Assembly (NCBI RefSeq): GCF_051859025.1
Contig: NZ_JBHYGL010000037.1
Location: 62,001-126,000, forward strand
DNA length: 64,000 bases
Direction of reading: 5' to 3'
From: Falsiroseomonas sp051859025
Lineage (GTDB): Bacteria; Pseudomonadota; Alphaproteobacteria; Acetobacterales; Acetobacteraceae
The notes beneath the pieces are model-generated. The model saw only the letters and a list, made by a program, of their open reading frames with translations. It made no database searches and was not told the origin of the DNA. A program made the translations under genes and the position numbers. Positions 8,482-18,085 of the stretch are shown here, piece by piece. Numbering within the stretch: position 1 is the stretch's first letter; the number at the start of each line of letters is the position of its first letter.

Positions 8482-9864
8482 ATGGACCTGCTCATCACCG
8501 ATGCAGTCATCGTCACGCAGGATGCAGCACGCACAATTCTTGATCGCAGCGCCATCGCGATCCGCGGCGACCGCATCGCGGCGGTGGGCCCGACGGCGGC
8601 GATGCAGGAAGCGCATCACGACCTTCCGCGAATGAGCGCGCGCGGCAAGGCGGTGCTGCCCGGCTTCATCAACGCGCACACCCACACCATCCTGACCGTG
8701 CTGCGCGCGACGGTGGAGGATTGGGCGGGCAACGCCGTCTACGGCTACATGTCGCCGGTTTCCTACACCATGACGCCGCATGAGCGTTCGGTGATGGGCA
8801 TGCTCGGCATCGTGGAGGGCATCCGGTCCGGCTGCACCACCTTCGTCGATCCCTTCCGCCACGTGCCGGACTACGCGGATGCGATGGCGGGGCTCGGCGT
8901 GCGACTCGTGCTCAGCGAGAATTGCGCCGATGTGAACACGCTGAAGATCCGCCATGGCGACTGGTCGCCCGACCCGGCCTTCGGCGACTTTTTTCTTGAA
9001 CGTACGAAGGCCGGGATCGAGCGTTTCCACAACACGCATGACGGGAGGTTGCAGATCCAGATCGCGGCGCATGCGACGGATAACTGCACGCCGGCATACC
9101 TGGAAAAGCTGACCGAGTTGGCGCGCGAGCACGGAATGCCGCGCACCATCCACCTGGCGCAATCGGTGGAGGAAATCCGCGCGGTGCGGGACCGCTATGG
9201 CTGCACACCGGCAGAGTACCTGGCGCGGCATGGCTGGGCGGCGCCGGATGTCGTGGCCGCGCATTGGACCTACTGCACGGAAGCCGATGTCGCGCTGCTG
9301 GGCGAAAGAGGCATGCAGATGGTGCATTGCCCCGCCAACGGGTCCCGCCGCGGGCCGCATCCCGTGCTGGCCAAGAAGATCCGCGCCGCCGGCGTCAACA
9401 TCTGCTTCGGCACCGACAACATGACGGAGGACATGTTCCACGCCATGAAGATCGGCCTGATCGTGCATCGCGGCGCGGAGGGCATCCAGGGCGTGGACCC
9501 GCAGCCGGAAGCGATCTTCGATGCGGTGAACGTGAACGGCGCAAAGTCGATCGGACGCAGCCACGACCTCGGCAGCATCGAGGCGGGAAAGAAGGCCGAC
9601 CTCACCTTCCTCAACCTCAACAGCCCCGCGCTGCGGCCTGTGACGAACCTCATCGGCAACATCGTGCATTATGGCCATCCCGGCACGGTGGAGAGTGTGA
9701 TGGTGGATGGCGAATTCGTGCTGCGGGACGGCAAGCTGCTGGTCACGGATGAACAGGCGCTGATCGAGGAAGCGCAGGGCGTGACGCAGGCGGTGTGGGC
9801 ACGGATGCTGGCCGCGAACCCGGATTTGCCGCCGCCGCGCGCGCTGCGCTGGCTGGACATCTGA
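8482..9864 (+). CDS. Amidohydrolase family protein (TrzA/ATZ/SAH-deaminase-like)
   Basis: This 460-residue metal-dependent hydrolase/deaminase has the HxH metal site in GFINAHTHTIL. Further ligands appear in QIAAHATDNCTP (His), a VVAAHWTYC His, and the catalytic Asp in ICFGTDNMTEDMFHAMKIG. The C-terminal composite beta-sandwich (IEAGKKADLTFLNL) is typical of the cytosine-deaminase/ATZ-TRZ group that removes amino or chloro groups from heterocycles. ATG 8482 was chosen because family members begin a few residues before this DLLITDAVIVTQD block and GAGGGAG lies upstream. Its stop is 3 bases before the flavin monooxygenase start, so the two form an operon. Confidence 0.88.
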   Translation: MDLLITDAVIVTQDAARTILDRSAIAIRGDRIAAVGPTAAMQEAHHDLPRMSARGKAVLPGFINAHTHTILTVLRATVEDWAGNAVYGYMSPVSYTMTPHERSVMGMLGIVEGIRSGCTTFVDPFRHVPDYADAMAGLGVRLVLSENCADVNTLKIRHGDWSPDPAFGDFFLERTKAGIERFHNTHDGRLQIQIAAHATDNCTPAYLEKLTELAREHGMPRTIHLAQSVEEIRAVRDRYGCTPAEYLARHGWAAPDVVAAHWTYCTEADVALLGERGMQMVHCPANGSRRGPHPVLAKKIRAAGVNICFGTDNMTEDMFHAMKIGLIVHRGAEGIQGVDPQPEAIFDAVNVNGAKSIGRSHDLGSIEAGKKADLTFLNLNSPALRPVTNLIGNIVHYGHPGTVESVMVDGEFVLRDGKLLVTDEQALIEEAQGVTQAVWARMLAANPDLPPPRALRWLDI

Positions 9865-9866
9865 CC

Positions 9867-11168
9867 ATGCGGAAGATGCATCTGGTCGCCTACATGAAGA
9901 CGGGGCCCTCGGCGAGCTATCCCAGCACCTGGCGCCACCCGACCGCGACGCTGGATGATCTGTTCGAGCCGACGCGTTGGGAACGCATCGCGCAGGTGCT
10001 GGAAGCCGGCTTCTTCGATGCCTGCTTCTTCGCAGATGGGCTCGGCGTGCCCGATCTCTACAAGGGCAATTTCGACGATTACGTGGCGCGCGGCGGGCAG
10101 CTCTCGCTGCTGGACCCGATGACCCTGCTGCCGCTGATGGCGCGGGTCACGACGCGCCTCGGACTCGGCGCCACGCTCTCCACCACCTTCCACAATCCCT
10201 ACAATCTGGCACGCAGCCTTGGGTCGCTCGACATCCTCAGCAAGGGCCGCGTGGCCTGGAACGTCGTGACCACGGCGCGGGAGTTCGAGGCGCAGAATTG
10301 CGGGGAGGAAGGGCTGCCGCCGAAGGACCAGCGTTACGACCGCGCGGATGAGATCCTGGAAGCCTGCACCGCGCTGTGGGAGGGCTGGGACGCGGATGCG
10401 CTGGTGCTGGACAAGCAAAGCGGCGTCTTCGCGGACCCGTCGAAGATCCGCTACGCGAACTACAAGGGGAAGTACGTGGCCAGCCGCGGGCCGCTGTCCA
10501 TCCCGCGATCACCGCAGGGCAGGCCCGTCATCATGCAGGCGGGGTCGTCCGATCGCGGGCGGGCCTTCGCGGCGCGATGGGCGGAGATGATCTTCTGCTC
10601 GCCCGCGACGAAATCCGCGGCGCTTGCCTATCGCACCGACATCCGCGCGCGGATGGACGCCATCGGCCGCAACCCCGATGAATGCGCGGTGCTGCCTTCC
10701 TTCACCGTGGTGCTGGGGGAAACGGAATCGATCGCGCGGGAGAAGGCGGCCTTCATCGAAAGCCAGGTGGACCCGGAACTCGTCATCGCCGCCGCCTCCT
10801 GGTCCGTCGCCGCCGATCTCAGCGTGATCGATGATGAGGGCGCGTTGGTCGCGCAATCCGGGAACCAGGGCGTGCAGGGCCACCGCGACCGGATGATGCA
10901 GGTGGCGAAGGCGAAGGGCATCAGCTTCGCCCAGGCCGTGCGCCTGCCGCGGGACATGGTTGTTGGCACGGCGGCGCAGGTGGCGGACATGATGGAGGAT
11001 TGGTTCAAATCCGGCGCGGCGGATGGCTTCATCCTGCCGCCCACGGTCTTCCCCACGACCTTCGAGGAAGTGGCGACGATGCTGGTGCCCGAATTGCAGC
11101 GCCGCGGCCTGTTCCGCACGCGCTACGCGGCGGCGACGCTGCGGGGCAACCTTCTCGACGCCGGTTGA
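9867..11168 (+). CDS. LLM-class flavin-dependent monooxygenase (NtaA/SnaA/DszA-type)
   Basis: This 433-residue bacterial luciferase-like monooxygenase belongs to the FMNH2-using NtaA/SnaA/DszA subfamily. Typical blocks are STWRHPTATLDDLFEPTRWE, FFADGLGVPDLY, ARSLGSLDILSKGRVAWNVV, GRPVIMQAGSSDRGR and VPELQRRGLFRTRY near the C terminus. A separate flavin reductase would be needed and is not nearby. It is transcribed just after the amidohydrolase (the stop at 9862-9864 and the ATG at 9867 are 2 bases apart). A joint pathway on an N- or S-containing organic compound is the simplest reading; the substrate is unknown. Confidence 0.9.
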   Translation: MRKMHLVAYMKTGPSASYPSTWRHPTATLDDLFEPTRWERIAQVLEAGFFDACFFADGLGVPDLYKGNFDDYVARGGQLSLLDPMTLLPLMARVTTRLGLGATLSTTFHNPYNLARSLGSLDILSKGRVAWNVVTTAREFEAQNCGEEGLPPKDQRYDRADEILEACTALWEGWDADALVLDKQSGVFADPSKIRYANYKGKYVASRGPLSIPRSPQGRPVIMQAGSSDRGRAFAARWAEMIFCSPATKSAALAYRTDIRARMDAIGRNPDECAVLPSFTVVLGETESIAREKAAFIESQVDPELVIAAASWSVAADLSVIDDEGALVAQSGNQGVQGHRDRMMQVAKAKGISFAQAVRLPRDMVVGTAAQVADMMEDWFKSGAADGFILPPTVFPTTFEEVATMLVPELQRRGLFRTRYAAATLRGNLLDAG

Positions 11169-11978
11169 TCAGCGGATCTGGAAGCGCACCGGCACCGTCA
11201 CTTCCAGCAGGTCGCCCTCCATCCCCGCGGGGAAGGCGGGCAGCGTGGCGCGCTGGATCATCTGCTCCACGGCTGAATCCAGCTCCGCGTCGCCGGACCC
11301 GCGCGCGATCTGCCAGCGCGCCACGCGGCCATCCCGCAGCACGGTGAAGCGCAGCATGGCGACGCCGCTGGCGCGCCGCGCCCGGGCACCATCGGGATAG
11401 CGCTTCTGCCGCTCCAGCGCGCCCGCCAGGGCCTGGAGGTAGGAGGGCGGCGGGCCGGAGGCCGCGACGGGCGCCGGCGGGCCTGGGGAGGCTGTGGGCA
11501 CCGTTGACGGCGCGGGGGATGGCATGGCGGCGGAGGCCGGGACGCGCGCCACCGGCGGCCGTGGCGGCGCGGGGCGCGGCGGCGGGGCAGCCGGGCGCGG
11601 GGGCTCGGGCGGCGGCGGCTCCGGTGCGGGTTCCGGCGCCGGTTCTGGCGGCGGCGGCTCCGGCTCCGGCTCCGGCTCCGACGGGGGCGGCTCGGGCTGC
11701 GGCGGTTCGGGCGGCGCGGGTTCGGGCGGCGGGGACTGCGCGGGCTGGGCCTCGGCCTGCTGCGCGGCGGGGGCCTCGCTCTCCTCCATCACCGGATCGG
11801 CGAGCACGGCCTGGAGGGGGATTAGAACGGGTTCCTGCAGGGCCTGCGCGGGCGGGGCCAGCAGCAGCCAGGCGGCGACGCCGCCATGCAGCGACAGCGC
11901 CAGGCCGGCGCCCACCGCGCGCGGCCAGCGCGGCGCCGTCACCACCAGCCACGCGGGTTTAGCGGCGCCCACCGGCAT
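11169..11978 (-). CDS. tonB: TonB energy-transducing protein
   Basis: This 269-residue protein has an N-terminal anchor (VGAGLALSLHGGVAAWLLL), a long Pro/Glu-rich periplasmic spacer (about residues 75-150, repeated EPEPEP and PPPEPAPEP), and a C-terminal TonB domain beginning near YLQALAGALERQKRYP and continuing through LRFTVLRDGRVARWQI. It carries proton-motive energy from ExbBD to outer-membrane receptors. The start overlaps the exbD stop by 20 bases. It is the last gene of the iron operon and ends directly against the stop of the converging monooxygenase gene. It is most likely dedicated to the siderophore receptor encoded first in the operon. Confidence 0.92.
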   Translation of the reverse strand: MPVGAAKPAWLVVTAPRWPRAVGAGLALSLHGGVAAWLLLAPPAQALQEPVLIPLQAVLADPVMEESEAPAAQQAEAQPAQSPPPEPAPPEPPQPEPPPSEPEPEPEPPPPEPAPEPAPEPPPPEPPRPAAPPPRPAPPRPPVARVPASAAMPSPAPSTVPTASPGPPAPVAASGPPPSYLQALAGALERQKRYPDGARARRASGVAMLRFTVLRDGRVARWQIARGSGDAELDSAVEQMIQRATLPAFPAGMEGDLLEVTVPVRFQIR

Positions 11979-12390
11979 CGGGCTCCGAGATCAAAGCAAC
12001 GCGGGAGATGCCGGCGGCGGCGACGCGGCCCATGACGCGCAGCACATCGCCATAGGGCACGTTGCGGTCGCCGCGGACATGCACGGTGACATTCTCATTC
12101 GCCTGGCGCAGCGCCACCAGGCGATCGGACAGCCCGGCTTCCTCGATGCGGTCCTGGTCCAGGTGGATGGCGCCGTCGCGCGTCACGGTCAGCAGCACGG
12201 GCGGCTGGGGGCTGGAGGCGCGGGGCGCGGCGCTGCGCGGCAGATCCACCGGCACGCCCGCCTGCATCATCGGCGCCGCCACCATGAAGATGATCAGCAG
12301 CACCAGCATCACATCGACGAAGGGTGTCACGTTGATCTCTGCGATCGGCTGGTCCTCGCCCTCATCCTCGCCAGCCATACGGAAGGCCAT
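11959..12390 (-). CDS. exbD: ExbD/TolR-type proton-channel protein
   Basis: This 143-residue inner-membrane protein has one N-terminal membrane helix containing the family motif INVTPFVDVMLVLLIIFMV. Asp26 in that helix is the conserved proton-translocating residue. A periplasmic domain follows (VDLPRSAAPRASS, then VHVRGDRNVPYGDVL-RVMG). It pairs with ExbB to power TonB. It lies 4 bases after exbB and overlaps tonB. The operon's siderophore receptor and hydroxylase argue for ExbD rather than TolR. Confidence 0.93.
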   Translation of the reverse strand: MAFRMAGEDEGEDQPIAEINVTPFVDVMLVLLIIFMVAAPMMQAGVPVDLPRSAAPRASSPQPPVLLTVTRDGAIHLDQDRIEEAGLSDRLVALRQANENVTVHVRGDRNVPYGDVLRVMGRVAAAGISRVALISEPDAGGRR

Positions 12391-12394
12391 GGCA

Positions 12395-13056
<662 letters not shown>

Positions 13057-13057
<1 letters not shown>

Positions 13058-13743
13058 CACGCGACCTCCGCCCATTGCCGAAGCAGGTTGTGATAGACGC
13101 CCGTCAGCGCGACCGGCCCGCCATGGGAGGGCGGCAGCTCCGCCATCACGCCGTTGATCGCCATGTCGAGGTCGAAGAGCAGCCGGCGCTGCATGTCATC
13201 GCGGATCATCGACTGCACCCAGAAGAAGGCGGAGACGCGGCTGCCGCGCGTCACGGGTTCCACCCGGTGCAGGCTGGTGGCGGGATAGACCACGGCGTGG
13301 CCGGCCGGCAGCTTCACCCGCTGTTCGCCATAGGTGTCCTGCACCACGAGCTCGCCGCCCTCATATTCCTCAGGCGGCGTCAGGAACAAGGTGCAGGAGA
13401 CGTCGGTGCGGATGCGGTGGGGCGTGCCGCGGATCTGGCGGATCGCGTTGTCCACATGCGCGCCGAAATCCATCCCCGGATCGTAGCGGTTGAACAGCGG
13501 GGGGAAGACGCGGAAGGGCAGGACGGCGGAGATGAACAGCGCCGACCGTCCGAGCCCGCCGAGCACGAGATCGCCGAGCTCCTGGTGCAGCCTGGTGCCT
13601 TCCTCGATCTGAAGGTTGTGCTTCACCCCCGCGGATTGGTGCCCGGCCGTGGCGCGGCCATCGATCCAGGGCGCGGCGGAAAGGGCGGCATGCGCACGCG
13701 CCGCCTCCTCCGCCGTCAGGACATCGGCGATCTCGACCAGCAT
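13057..13743 (-). CDS. piuC: Fe(II)/2-oxoglutarate-dependent PKHD-type hydroxylase (PiuC/YbiX family)
   Basis: This 228-residue protein starts MLVEIADVLTAEEAARAHAA. It carries the HxD metal pair in DFGAHVDNAIRQI, the distal His in GHAVVYPATSLHRVEPVTRG, and an Arg after it for 2-oxoglutarate. These match the PiuC/YbiX family, nearly always encoded beside catecholate-siderophore receptors of the Fiu/PiuA type. Its substrate is not established; modification of siderophore or receptor function is suspected. It overlaps both neighbours by TGATG, which places it inside the iron operon. Confidence 0.92.
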
Positions 13744-15851
13744 CAGAAACGCACCGCCGCGCTGGCGATGAAGGTGCGGCCGACGCCGGGGACGACATGG
13801 CCGGTATAGACCGTGTCATAGGTTCGGGCATCGCCCAGGTTGATGGCGTTCAGCTGCACGCGGAGCCCCTGCAGGTTGGACTGGCTCGGGTTCCAGGCCA
13901 GGGCTGCGTCGAGCCTGGTGTAGGACGGTGCCAGCGCGGTGTTGGTCGTGTTGGCGAAGCGCCGGTCTACGAAGGACAGGCCGCCGCCGACCTGGATGTC
14001 GCCCGGCAGGTCATAGGTGGACCAGAGCGACGCCGAGTGCGGCGGGACGTTGGCGAATTCCTTGCCGACTTCCGCCGCGTTGCCGGAACTGCGGATTTCC
14101 GACTGCATGTAGGTGTAGCCGGCCATGACGTTCCAGCCCGGCATGATGCGGCCCTGGACGGAGACCTCCGCGCCATCCACGCGCACCTGGCCATCCAGCA
14201 CCTGCAGCGTGGAATTGGCGGGGTCGCTGGTGCGGGCGTTCAGCTTCTCCGTCCGGAACAGCGCGCCTTGCAGGCGCACGCCATCCGCGATGTTCCAGGA
14301 CGCGCCGAATTCGTAGGTGGTCGCGGTTTCCGGCGCGAGATTCGCATTGTTCGCCGCCAGCGTCAGCGATTCGGCGGAGGGGTTGAAGGAGGTGCCGGCG
14401 GAGACGTAGGTGCGCACACCCTCCCACGGCTTGAAGATCAGCGCGCCGCGCCAGGTCGCTTCCTGGTCCGTTCGGCTGAAGACCTGCGAGTTGCCGCGGT
14501 TGGTCTGGGATGCGTCGAAGCTCTCCCACCGCCCGCCGAGCATGACTTCCCATTGCTCGCTGAGGTGGATGCGGTCCACGACGTAGAAGGCCATGGTGTC
14601 GGCGGAGGTCTTGATGTCCGACGCCAGGGACGTGACGATGTTGCCGGTGGCGTAGAAATCGGGCGAGAGCAGGTTGGCGAGGGGCCGGCCGGTCTGGTTG
14701 TAGCGCGTGACTTCCGAGGATTCCCGCCCGAACTCCACGCCCGCCAGGATGTCATGGCGGAAGCCCAGCAGGTTGAGGTTCAGCGAGGCCTCCGACTGGT
14801 TCACCATCATGGTGTCGAAGCCGGACCGCACCTGGGACTGCCGCGTGATGGCGGTGCCGGTCGCGTTCAGGCGCGGCGCGGTGGCGGAGACGTCGCGGGA
14901 GTAGTTCGCCCAGCGCGTGGTGTTGCGCAGCAGCACGCCTTCATTCACGCGGTGTTCGAGCCGCGCGGTGAAGACATCGGTCTGCGTGTTCTCCTCATCG
15001 GTCTGGTTCAGGCCATAGAAGGTGTTGGTCGAGACGCGCAGCGGGCGGCCGTTGCGGTAGGGCACGCCGTAATCCGGCATGTTGCGTTCCTCCTGGTGCA
15101 GCCAGGACAGGGTCAGGGAGGTCGGCCCGCCGATGCCCCAGGTGACGGAGGGGAAGACGCCCCAGCGTTCGTTGAAGACGTGGTCGCGCTGCGATGCATC
15201 GATGCGCGACCCCATCGCGGCGATGCGCGCGGCCACGTCGCCGGCGCGGATGTTCACGTCGCTGGTGGCGCGGACGCCGGAGGGCGAGTAGCCGGAGATC
15301 CAGACCTCGCCCTGGTTCGTCGCCAGCGGCAGGCGCGACCGCTGGTCCACCGCGCCGCCCGTCGATCCCCGGCCGAACATGACGGAGGACGGGCCCTTCA
15401 GCACATCGACCGATTCCAGGAAGAAGGTGTCGCGCGTGTACTGGCCGGTGTCCCTGATGCCATCGATGAAGAAGTCGCTGCGGGCGGAGAAGCCGCGGAG
15501 CGTGAGGTTGTCGCCGCTGAACCCGCCCTCACCGGCCGAGAGGCTGATGCCGGTGACGTTGCGCAGCGCCTCCCGCACGGTCGTCGCGGCGCGTTCCTCC
15601 ATCACCGCGCGGGGGATGACGTTGACGGTCTGCGGCATCTCCCCGGCCGTGACGGGGCTGCGGCTGAGCGGCGCGGTTTCCGTGCGGTAGGTGGAGGGCG
15701 CCTGGCCGGTGATGCCGATTTCCGGCAGCGCGGCGGACGGGGCTTCCTGGCCGGTGGCGGCAGGCGCGCCGAGCGCGGTGACGAGGCCGATACCCGCCAG
15801 GCCGAGCGTCGGCTTCAGCAGGCCGGGAGTCATGAGGGGGGCGGGCTTCAC
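13743..15851 (-). CDS. TonB-dependent catecholate siderophore receptor (Fiu/PiuA-like)
   Basis: This 702-residue outer-membrane receptor has a signal peptide (GLAGIGLVTALGAPAATGQ) and a plug domain containing MPQTVNVIPRAVMEERAATT, LRNVTGISLSAGEGG and FFIDGIRDTGQYTRDTFFLE. The DVLKGPSSVMFGRGSTGG stretch is typical of siderophore receptors. The beta-barrel ends with a terminal aromatic (AAVRF). Like Fiu and PiuA it is paired with a PKHD hydroxylase, which supports catecholate or related Fe(III) complexes as substrate. It is the first gene of a five-gene coupled operon with piuC, exbB, exbD and tonB. A 17-bp palindrome 129 bases upstream of the start is the candidate iron operator. Confidence 0.93.
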   Translation of the reverse strand: MKPAPLMTPGLLKPTLGLAGIGLVTALGAPAATGQEAPSAALPEIGITGQAPSTYRTETAPLSRSPVTAGEMPQTVNVIPRAVMEERAATTVREALRNVTGISLSAGEGGFSGDNLTLRGFSARSDFFIDGIRDTGQYTRDTFFLESVDVLKGPSSVMFGRGSTGGAVDQRSRLPLATNQGEVWISGYSPSGVRATSDVNIRAGDVAARIAAMGSRIDASQRDHVFNERWGVFPSVTWGIGGPTSLTLSWLHQEERNMPDYGVPYRNGRPLRVSTNTFYGLNQTDEENTQTDVFTARLEHRVNEGVLLRNTTRWANYSRDVSATAPRLNATGTAITRQSQVRSGFDTMMVNQSEASLNLNLLGFRHDILAGVEFGRESSEVTRYNQTGRPLANLLSPDFYATGNIVTSLASDIKTSADTMAFYVVDRIHLSEQWEVMLGGRWESFDASQTNRGNSQVFSRTDQEATWRGALIFKPWEGVRTYVSAGTSFNPSAESLTLAANNANLAPETATTYEFGASWNIADGVRLQGALFRTEKLNARTSDPANSTLQVLDGQVRVDGAEVSVQGRIMPGWNVMAGYTYMQSEIRSSGNAAEVGKEFANVPPHSASLWSTYDLPGDIQVGGGLSFVDRRFANTTNTALAPSYTRLDAALAWNPSQSNLQGLRVQLNAINLGDARTYDTVYTGHVVPGVGRTFIASAAVRF

Positions 15852-15979
15852 GGGCGGGGCGCTCCAGGGGCTCGAAGTGGCGCCTGGCTGGCTTGCGCGC
15901 GGGGGAGGAGCGGCCCGGTGCTGGCTGGCTTGGCAGAAAGGACACCGCCTTTCCGGCGGGTCCGACGCGATTAGACTGT

Positions 15980-15996
15980 TTGCGAATGCCTCGCAA
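15980..15996. promoter_or_regulatory. Candidate Fur-type iron operator upstream of the siderophore receptor operon
   Basis: The sequence is TTGCGAATGCCTCGCAA, a perfect 6-5-6 inverted repeat (TTGCGA/TCGCAA). It differs at only one of 17 positions from the box upstream of hemP at 24135-24151, including the non-palindromic spacer. Both sit before classical Fur/iron targets. It lies 129 bases before the receptor start and 80 bases before cinA, which is transcribed the other way. Binding by Fur, rather than by Irr or another regulator, is inferred. Confidence 0.65.
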
Positions 15997-16076
15997 TATC
16001 ACGGACTGTGACGGATGGTCTTGCGGGCATTGAAAAGCTGTAAGATTCTGCCGCGCTCATCAGGAAAGCCGCCGCC

Positions 16077-16565
16077 ATGCAGGATCTGCTGCCGATCGCC
16101 GCCCGCATCGGCGAACTGCTCAAGGCCCGCGGGGAAACGGTGGCGGTGTCCGAATCCGCCGCCGGCGGGCTGGTCGCGGCCAGCCTCCTCGCCCTGCCCG
16201 GCGCCAGCGCGTATTTCCGCGGCGGCGCCGTGGTCTACACGGCGCAGGCGCGCGGCGGCTTGCTCGGCATCACGCACGATGACATGCGCGGGATGCGGTC
16301 GGCGTCGGAGCCCTATGCCGCGCTCTGTGCGGCGACGATCCGGCGCAAGCTCGACGCGGATTGGGGCGTTGCGGAGACGGGCGCGGCGGGGCCTTCGGGC
16401 AATCGCTACGGCGATGCGGCCGGCCATGCCTGCCTGGCGGTGACGGGTGCCGTGACGCGCGTGACGACGCTGGAGACGGGCAGCGCGGATCGGGCGGACA
16501 ACATGCGCCGCTTCGCGGCGGCCGCGCTGATACTGCTGGAACAGGCGATCACCGACGCGGGCTGA
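16077..16565 (+). CDS. CinA C-terminal-type NMN deamidase-like protein
   Basis: This 162-residue protein corresponds to the stand-alone CinA C-terminal domain (PncC), which deamidates nicotinamide mononucleotide in NAD recycling. It shows the SESAAGGLVAASLLALPGAS block (catalytic Ser in SES; the usual S-C-T-GG is S-A-A-GG here), YFRGGAVVYTAQAR and AETGAAGPSGNRYGDAAG. AGGAAA precedes the ATG. The missing CT after the Ser-Glu-Ser motif is a mild deviation, so activity is probable but unproven. It is divergent from the iron operon. Confidence 0.85.
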   Translation: MQDLLPIAARIGELLKARGETVAVSESAAGGLVAASLLALPGASAYFRGGAVVYTAQARGGLLGITHDDMRGMRSASEPYAALCAATIRRKLDADWGVAETGAAGPSGNRYGDAAGHACLAVTGAVTRVTTLETGSADRADNMRRFAAAALILLEQAITDAG

Positions 16566-16616
16566 ACCCGGCGGGACCGATCACGTTAACTCGGCTTCAT
16601 CCGCAGCCGAGGTTGC

Positions 16617-17687
16617 ATGCCCGACAAGCCCACCGCCCCCCATGGCGCGGCCGATCTGCCGCGACTGCGCCTCGATGCCTACAACGCGGAACTGCATGAC
16701 CCCGACGGGCCGGGCTTCCTCGGCGACCGGGCCAGCAACCGCGCCTTCATGGAAATGCTCGATGACTGGCGCACCCGCGTGCGGCGCGCGTCGGGGGGCG
16801 AGGATCCGCTGGAGGATGCCGTCGGCGAAGGCCGGCCCACGCGGGCGATCGACCGGGCGGAGTTGGACGCCATGCTGGATAGCACCGCGGAGGACCCCGA
16901 AGCGGCGGGCCTCGTGCATTCCGCCATCGAGGATTTCGCGCAGGACATGGCCGCGGTGGTGCGCCGCTTCCTGCGCCTGCCGGATTGGCAGGGCACCGAA
17001 CGCATCGCGGTTGGCGGCGGCTTCCTGGAGGCGAAGGTGGGGCTGATGGCGGTGGGGCGCCTCGGCGTTCTGCTGCGCGCGGCCGGGGAGCCGGTGCGCG
17101 TCGCGCCGGTGCTGCACCACCCCGACGACGCCGCGCTGTGCGGCGCGCCGCATCTGGCGCCGCCCGCGCTGCTGGAAGGCTTCGATGCCTGCCTGGCCGT
17201 CGATATCGGTGGAACGAACATGCGCGCCGGGCTGGTCGCGCTCGGCGATGCGGCGGATCTGTCGGGCGCCAGCGTCCTCGATTCCGAACGATGGAAGCAT
17301 GCGGAGGAAGCGCCCGGGCGCGACGAGGCGGTGGCGAAGCTGGCCTCCCTGCTGGCGCATATGGTGGACCATGCCGCGGTGATGGGCAGGCGGCTGGCGC
17401 CCTTCATCGGCATCGGCTGCCCTGGTGTGATCACGCGGGATGGGCGCATCGCCCGCGGCGGCCAGAACCTGCCGGGCGGCAATTGGGAGGATGAGGATTT
17501 CCGGCTGCCGGAGGCGCTGGCGGCCGCGCTGCCAACGATCGACGGCGTGGCGCCGACCATCATCCTGCACAATGACGCCGTCGTGCAGGGGCTGAGCCAG
17601 GCGCCGGCGATGGGGGATGTGGAGCGCTGGGGCGTGCTGACCATCGGCACGGGGCTCGGCAATGCGCGGTTCAGCAACCCGCGCTAG
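16617..17687 (+). CDS. ROK-family protein with apparently permuted motif order
   Basis: This 356-residue protein contains all the usual ROK (sugar kinase/repressor) blocks in a rotated order. A helical region and IAVGGGFLEAK (about 131) with HHPDDAALCGAPHLAP (about 167-182), normally the C-terminal half, come first. The phosphate loop AVDIGGTNMRAGLV (about 194), GIGCPGVITRDGRIARGG with NLPGGNW, LHNDAVVQGLSQ and LTIGTGLGNARF follow, and the protein ends there. Canonical ROK proteins start with DIGGT. I read this as a circular permutation rather than a fusion, because no half is duplicated. No HTH or CxCGxxGC zinc motif is visible. The substrate is unknown. Its stop overlaps the converging HTH gene by 4 bases. 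Confidence 0.75.
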   Translation: MPDKPTAPHGAADLPRLRLDAYNAELHDPDGPGFLGDRASNRAFMEMLDDWRTRVRRASGGEDPLEDAVGEGRPTRAIDRAELDAMLDSTAEDPEAAGLVHSAIEDFAQDMAAVVRRFLRLPDWQGTERIAVGGGFLEAKVGLMAVGRLGVLLRAAGEPVRVAPVLHHPDDAALCGAPHLAPPALLEGFDACLAVDIGGTNMRAGLVALGDAADLSGASVLDSERWKHAEEAPGRDEAVAKLASLLAHMVDHAAVMGRRLAPFIGIGCPGVITRDGRIARGGQNLPGGNWEDEDFRLPEALAAALPTIDGVAPTIILHNDAVVQGLSQAPAMGDVERWGVLTIGTGLGNARFSNPR

Positions 17688-18085
17688 CGGCGCCCCCGCT
17701 TCGTGGGCGGCTCCGGCTCCGGCCCCGCGGCGCGGGCCAGGACAAGGCCGAAGGCGGCCCGCGTCGGCACGTCGAGCCGGCGGTAGTGGCGCAGCAGCGC
17801 TTCCTCATCCGGCGCCAGCAGGCCGAGATCGCCCTGCGGTTCCTCCAGCATGTGCGGCGGGATGAGGTCGCCGGGCTCCAGTCCCAGCACGAAGGCTTCG
17901 TCGACATCGAGGGCAGCCGCGAGGCGCCTCAGCGCCTGGCCGCGCGGCAGGGCGCCATCGCCCCGCAGCAGGGCGGCGATGGTGCCGGGCTTGAGGCCGG
18001 CAGCGAGGTCCACCTCCTCCGCCACCAGGCCGAGGCGGTCGAGGCGTCCATCGATGCGGGCGATGATCTCGGGGTTCAACTCCAT
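17684..18085 (-). CDS. XRE-like helix-turn-helix regulator
   Basis: This 133-residue cytoplasmic protein has a plausible HTH at residues 20-65 (LVAEEVDLAAGLKPGTIAAL then LRRLAAALDVDEAFVLGLEP), resembling XRE/Cro helices. A charged C-terminal half (APDEEALLRHYRRLDVPTRA) and a basic tail follow. No ligand domain is recognisable. It converges on the ROK gene and faces the divergent small gene and metNIQ unit, so it could act on either. That is positional inference only. Confidence 0.65.
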   Translation of the reverse strand: MELNPEIIARIDGRLDRLGLVAEEVDLAAGLKPGTIAALLRGDGALPRGQALRRLAAALDVDEAFVLGLEPGDLIPPHMLEEPQGDLGLLAPDEEALLRHYRRLDVPTRAAFGLVLARAAGPEPEPPTKRGRR

